Made by a program: the position numbers and the translations under genes. 64,000 bases of DNA from Caldifarciminota bacterium UBA5631. Lineage in GTDB: Bacteria > Hydrothermota > Hydrothermia > UBA1063. Below, piece after piece: positions 60,235-64,000 of the stretch. The stretch is from contig DIJZ01000024.1 in assembly GCA_002421425.1 (NCBI GenBank), positions 8,634 through 72,633 of the forward strand, written 5' to 3'. Numbering within the stretch: position 1 is the stretch's first letter; every line of letters begins with the position of its first letter. The notes under the pieces are model-generated. The model had not been told where the DNA came from. It ran no database searches and was given only the letters and a program-made list of their open reading frames with translations.

Positions 60235-61055
60235 TACTTGCGCCTCCTTACAATGAACTTGTCGCTTGCTTTCTTTTTCTTTCTCGTTTTCTTTCCATCA
60301 ACAACGCCAGTCGGACTCGAAGGATGTCTACCAGATTTTGATCTTCCTTCTCCACCTCCAAGGGGGTGATCCACAGGGTTCATAACTACTCCACGGACAT
60401 GAGGTTTCCTTCCAAGCCACCTTGATCTCCCGGCTTTACCAACCACCACATTCTCGTGATCGACATTAGAAACCTGCCCTATCGTAGCATAGCATCTGAG
60501 ATTTATAAGTCGAACCTCACCCGACGGAAGCTGCACGTGGGCATAGTTACCTTCTTTAGAGAGTATTATTGCACTGGACCCAGCCGATCTTACAAGCTGT
60601 CCACCTTTCCCAGGGTTTACCTCAAGATTGTGAATAGGGATACCCTCAGGAATTTTCTCAAGGGGAAGGGCGTTTCCTACCTTAATCTCGGCATCGGGGC
60701 CCGCAATTACCATATCTCCCGTTTTTAGGTCCATTGGCGCAAGAATATATCTCTTCTCTCCGTCAAAATATTGAATCAGAGCAATTCTTGAAGTTCTATT
60801 AGGGTCGTATTCAATGGAGGTAACCTTGCCAGGAACACCTATCTTGTTTCTCTTGAAATCAATTATTCTATAGTGCCTGCGATTCCCTCCGCCTCTGAAT
60901 CTAACCGTCACTCTGCCTGTGTTGTTTCTTCCCCCCGACTTCTTCAAGGGAACAAGGAGCGATTTCTCTGGTTCCTTCTTTGCTAATTCCGAGAAATCGG
61001 AAACAGTCATAAAACGCCGTGAGGGCGTTGTTGGTCTATATTTCTTAACGGCCAT
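60234..61055 (-). CDS. rplB: Ribosomal protein L2
   Basis: A 273-residue core protein of the peptidyl-transferase region: KKSGGRNNTGRVTVRFRGGG, RSAGSSAIILSKEGNYAHVQ and VRGVVMNPVDHPLGGGEG. Full family length. Confidence 0.98.
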   Translation of the reverse strand: MAVKKYRPTTPSRRFMTVSDFSELAKKEPEKSLLVPLKKSGGRNNTGRVTVRFRGGGNRRHYRIIDFKRNKIGVPGKVTSIEYDPNRTSRIALIQYFDGEKRYILAPMDLKTGDMVIAGPDAEIKVGNALPLEKIPEGIPIHNLEVNPGKGGQLVRSAGSSAIILSKEGNYAHVQLPSGEVRLINLRCYATIGQVSNVDHENVVVGKAGRSRWLGRKPHVRGVVMNPVDHPLGGGEGRSKSGRHPSSPTGVVDGKKTRKKKKASDKFIVRRRK

Positions 61056-61057
61056 AA

Positions 61058-61345
61058 TTACACTCCTTCAAAGAATGGGATTGATTCACCTTGCTTTAGG
61101 GTGACTATTGCCTTCTTCCACGACTTTGTATAACCTGGAGCAAGCCTCACTCTTCTCGGTTTAGGTTTCACATTTACGATTCTGACCTTCTCAACATGAA
61201 CTTTAAACAGTTGTTCCACAGCCTTCTTAACCTCAACCTTGTTAGACCCGGGAGCAACTTCAAAGACAAACTGAGTGCTTTCCCTCAGCAACGCCGATCT
61301 TTCTGTAATTATTGGTCTAAGTACAATGTCTCTTGGATCTTTCAT
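61058..61345 (-). CDS. rplW: Ribosomal protein L23
   Basis: A 95-residue protein at the tunnel exit: LRPIITERSALL, FEVAPGSNKVEVKKAVEQLF and SWKKAIVTLKQGESIPFFEG. ATGA overlap with rplD. Confidence 0.97.
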   Translation of the reverse strand: MKDPRDIVLRPIITERSALLRESTQFVFEVAPGSNKVEVKKAVEQLFKVHVEKVRIVNVKPKPRRVRLAPGYTKSWKKAIVTLKQGESIPFFEGV

Positions 61346-61968
61346 ATGGCTAACCTCGTTTCAAGTTTGTTAAGACCATCCTTTTCTACCACCACGTAAT
61401 TTGAATTCAGAATTGCAATAGGATTCGCATCTTTGACTTCAAGCACATTGCAGAAAGGAATATTCCTTCCAGATAGATACAGATTCCTGTTATATTCACT
61501 GGAGAGAAGAAGTGTTTTTTCCTTTTTAAGCCCTATTTTCTCAAGCAGTTCTGCCATCTTCTTCGTTTTAGGTTCGGAAAATTCAAATTTTTCAATCACA
61601 AAAATTCTACCGTTCTGAGCTTTATCAGCGAGGGAATGAAGCAAAGCCAGTCTTTTTACTTTCACAGGAATCTCATAAGAATAATCTCTTGGACGTGGTC
61701 CGTGGGCTTTCCCTCCGCCTACAAAAATAGGCGCTTTGATATCACCATGTCTAGACCTGCCTAAACCCTTCTGTGGGAAAAGTTTCCTTCCGGAAGCAAC
61801 TACCTCACTTCTGGTTTTTGCAAGGTGGGTACCCTGTCTCTGGTTGGATAGATACATTCTTGTAACTTCCCAGAGAAGATGACGCTTCGGTTCCACTCCA
61901 AAGAGTTCATCCTTAAGTTCAATTTCACCAATAAGTTCACCCGTTGAATTGTATAGAGGAGCCTTCAT
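61342..61968 (-). CDS. rplD: Ribosomal protein L4
   Basis: About 208 residues: QRQGTHLAKTRSEVVASGRK, PQKGLGRSRHGDIKAPIFVG and GGKAHGPRPRDYSY. ATG 61968 overlaps the rplC stop as ATGA and has GAGGGAGAG upstream. Confidence 0.97.
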   Translation of the reverse strand: MKAPLYNSTGELIGEIELKDELFGVEPKRHLLWEVTRMYLSNQRQGTHLAKTRSEVVASGRKLFPQKGLGRSRHGDIKAPIFVGGGKAHGPRPRDYSYEIPVKVKRLALLHSLADKAQNGRIFVIEKFEFSEPKTKKMAELLEKIGLKKEKTLLLSSEYNRNLYLSGRNIPFCNVLEVKDANPIAILNSNYVVVEKDGLNKLETRLAI

Positions 61969-62612
61969 TGCGATCTCTCCCTCGATTTTGTGACACAAAC
62001 TACTGAACCTTCAGGTCCAGGAATTGCGCCCTTTACAAGAATCACATTCTTGTCAGGAATAATTCTAAGTATCTCAAGGTTCTTCACAGTAATTCTCTTC
62101 AAGCCGTCATGACCAGCAAGTTTCTTCCCCTTGTAAACCCTTCCAGGATCAGTGTGTTGTCCAATAGAACCGGGTCTGTTGTGGAATTTTGAACCATGAG
62201 TTTTGGGTCCACCTGAAAATCCCCATCTCTTTGTCACACCCTGAAATCCCTTACCCTTGGATATTCCTGTGATGTCTATTTTTTCACCCTCAGTAAAGAT
62301 GTCCGTCACCCGAATCTCCTGTCCCGGCTGAAATTTAGACGTATCGGTGACTCTGAACTCTCTGATAACCTGAGCAGGATATTGATCCCTATCTCCAAGC
62401 ACCTTGCGGAGTTCACCAAGCTGAGGCTTCGTGAGTTTCTTAGCCTCAACGTCACCAAAAGCTAACTTTATCGCGGTATAACCATCCCTTTCCACAGTCT
62501 TCCCCTGAATCACTGTACAGGGGCCGGCTTCAATAACCGTAACAGCGGTCATCGAGCCGTCTTTGGTAGGGATCTGGGTCATACCCAGTTTTCTACCTAT
62601 CATACCCGCCAT
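61965..62612 (-). CDS. rplC: Ribosomal protein L3
   Basis: About 215 residues: MIGRKLGMTQI, DITGISKGKGFQGVTKRWGF and the HGSKFHNRPGSIGQHTDPGR loop that carries the methylated Gln. ATG 62612 is just after GAGGTG; a GTG at 62618 is part of that site. Confidence 0.96.
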   Translation of the reverse strand: MAGMIGRKLGMTQIPTKDGSMTAVTVIEAGPCTVIQGKTVERDGYTAIKLAFGDVEAKKLTKPQLGELRKVLGDRDQYPAQVIREFRVTDTSKFQPGQEIRVTDIFTEGEKIDITGISKGKGFQGVTKRWGFSGGPKTHGSKFHNRPGSIGQHTDPGRVYKGKKLAGHDGLKRITVKNLEILRIIPDKNVILVKGAIPGPEGSVVCVTKSRERSQ

Positions 62613-62619
62613 ATACACC

Positions 62620-62934
62620 TCACATCATTTTTATTTCTACATCGACTCCAGGGGGTAAGTCCAGCCTGGATAACTTATCGATAGTTTCTGCTGTTGGTTT
62701 CTTAATCTCGATGAGTCTCTTATGAACCTTTAACTCAAACTGCTCCTGTGATCCTTTGTCTATATGAGGAGACCTAATGACTGAAAATAGTGTTCGTTTT
62801 GTGGGAAGAGGAATTGGTCCCGAAACTTCAGCACCGCTCGCTTTAGCAGTATGAGCAATGCTTTGAGCAGAACGGTCCAGAAGACCAGGATCAAAGGACT
62901 TCAGTTTTATTCTGATTTTAGCCTCAAGCACCAT
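62620..62934 (-). CDS. rpsJ: Ribosomal protein S10
   Basis: About 104 residues: KIRIKLKSFDPGLLDRSAQS and GPIPLPTKRTLFSVIRSPHID. ATG 62934 is used rather than a TTG inside the end of tuf. No strong Shine-Dalgarno, so coupling to tuf is likely. Confidence 0.95.
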   Translation of the reverse strand: MVLEAKIRIKLKSFDPGLLDRSAQSIAHTAKASGAEVSGPIPLPTKRTLFSVIRSPHIDKGSQEQFELKVHKRLIEIKKPTAETIDKLSRLDLPPGVDVEIKMM

Positions 62935-62938
62935 GATT

Positions 62939-64000
62939 TTACTCAACAATGTCGGTCACTACACCAGCACCGACCGTTCTTCCACCTTCACGGATGGCGA
63001 ATCTGAGTTCCTTTTCAATAGCAACGTGATACATAAGCTCAACTTCCAGGTTAACATGATCGCCAGGCATGACCATTTCCCTTCCTTCGGGGAGTGTAAT
63101 ATTTCCGGTAACGTCAGTGGTTCTGAAGTAGAATTGAGGTCTGTAACCAGTCATGAAGGGCGTGTGTCTCCCACCCTCTTCCTTGGTAAGAACGTAAACC
63201 TGCGCTCTAAACTTCTTGTGGGGATTAATGGAACCAGGTTTTGCAACGACCATACCCCTCTCAACCTCTTCTTTCTTGACGCCTCTGAGGAGGAGTCCTA
63301 CGTTGTCGCCAGGAAGAGCTTCATCCAGTTCCTTTCTAAACATTTCCACCGAGGTGACGATAGTCTTAATTGGTTCGTCTCTGAAACCAACCACTTCAAC
63401 TTCTTCACCAGGGGTGAGTCTTCCACGCTCAACTCTTCCCGTTACCACCGTTCCACGACCTGTAATTGAGAAAACGTCTTCAATTGCCATCAGGAATGGT
63501 TTATCAAGGGCACGCACAGGTTCGGGAATATAGTTATCTACAGCATCGAGGAGTTCCTGTATGGATTTGTACCACTTGCAATTCACGTCATCACCACATT
63601 CTTCCAGTGCCTTCAATGCTGATCCCTTAACTATCGGTACTTCATCTCCAGGGAATTCATACTTATTGAGTAGGTCTCTAATTTCCAGTTCCACGAGTTC
63701 CTGAAGTTCAGGGTCATCAAGCATATCAATCTTGTTCATATATACCACAATATATGGAACATTTACCTGTCTAGCAAGAAGAACGTGCTCTCTGGTCTGT
63801 GGTTGTACACCGTCGGCAGCCGAAACCACCAGGATGGCGCCATCCATCTGAGCTGCACCTGTAATCATATTCTTAACGTAGTCAGCGTGACCGGGGCAGT
63901 CGATGTGTGCATAGTGGCGTTTCTCAGTCTCATACTCTACATGAGCCAGCTGAATCGTAATACCGCGGGCTTTTTCTTCCGGAGCCTTATCGATCTGGTC
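62939..64000 (-). CDS. tuf: Elongation factor Tu (N-terminus beyond the window)
   Basis: 353 codons of EF-Tu are present, ending at 62939; about 45 N-terminal residues with the P-loop lie past the right edge. The visible part has RGITI, DCPGHADYV, the NKIDM specificity motif, the SAxxG-like GSALKALE and domains 2-3 (FSITGRGTVVTGRVERG, MVMPGDHVNLEVEL). EF-Tu delivers aminoacyl-tRNA to the ribosome. Its place before rpsJ is the common str-S10 arrangement. Confidence 0.97.
   Translation of the reverse strand, partial: DQIDKAPEEKARGITIQLAHVEYETEKRHYAHIDCPGHADYVKNMITGAAQMDGAILVVSAADGVQPQTREHVLLARQVNVPYIVVYMNKIDMLDDPELQELVELEIRDLLNKYEFPGDEVPIVKGSALKALEECGDDVNCKWYKSIQELLDAVDNYIPEPVRALDKPFLMAIEDVFSITGRGTVVTGRVERGRLTPGEEVEVVGFRDEPIKTIVTSVEMFRKELDEALPGDNVGLLLRGVKKEEVERGMVVAKPGSINPHKKFRAQVYVLTKEEGGRHTPFMTGYRPQFYFRTTDVTGNITLPEGREMVMPGDHVNLEVELMYHVAIEKELRFAIREGGRTVGAGVVTDIVE

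Overview
This is a gene-dense bacterial chromosome segment, moderately AT-rich, with no phage, transposon or CRISPR signal. A diderm cell is indicated by a LolA-like carrier, a predicted outer-membrane barrel, lipoproteins with lipoboxes and a GT51 transglycosylase. An anaerobic, ferredoxin-based lifestyle is indicated by a complete Rnf complex, indolepyruvate:ferredoxin oxidoreductase and a class I (Fe-S) fumarase subunit. MglA, roadblock and PATAN signalling proteins and giant cyclase-ATPase-TPR proteins suggest a deep-branching candidate phylum of the WOR-3/Hydrothermae kind. That placement is inference from gene content, not a phylogeny.

Layout. 1-5.3 kb: a signalling cluster (roadblock protein; FIST protein, histidine kinase, response regulator-PATAN-roadblock and MglA GTPase in one minus-strand run). 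5.4-9.5 kb: DNA polymerase I, a DOMON plus b561-like membrane pair, and an outer-membrane barrel. 9.5-11.8 kb: a nitrilase-fold protein with its catalytic Cys changed to Ser, NAD synthetase, and a membrane protein with an HExxH motif. 11.8-16.3 kb: ClpC, MtgA, and a saccharopine-dehydrogenase-like gene cut by one in-frame amber codon. 16.3-24.6 kb: a coiled-coil/TM/beta-propeller protein, tRNA-Lys, class II PurE with PurC, an HD-GYP protein, tRNA-Glu, tRNA-Gln, GuaB and a LytR_C protein. 24.7-32 kb: fumarase beta subunit, a nadC-nadX-tldD-apbE operon, a sucD-lolA-thioesterase operon and a lipoprotein. 32-40 kb: two similar giant proteins, one headed by a class III adenylate cyclase and one by a GGDEF domain, with small membrane genes between them. 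40-48 kb: an iorAB-rnfCDGEAB-rseC operon. 48-64 kb: the whole S10-spc-alpha ribosomal operon from tuf to rplQ, ending in a strong terminator.

How parts fit. IorAB makes reduced ferredoxin, which Rnf can oxidise to build an ion gradient. ApbE can attach FMN to RnfG and RnfD. NadX, NadC and NadE serve NAD synthesis. The GGDEF and HD-GYP proteins would make and break c-di-GMP.

The most striking sequence pattern is in transcription starts. Many genes that head transcripts have no Shine-Dalgarno but carry a near-consensus -10 hexamer ending exactly 6 nt before the start codon, several with a TTGAxx -35 at 17 nt. This predicts leaderless mRNAs. Other transcripts, including ior-rnf and the ribosomal operon, use strong GGAGG sites.
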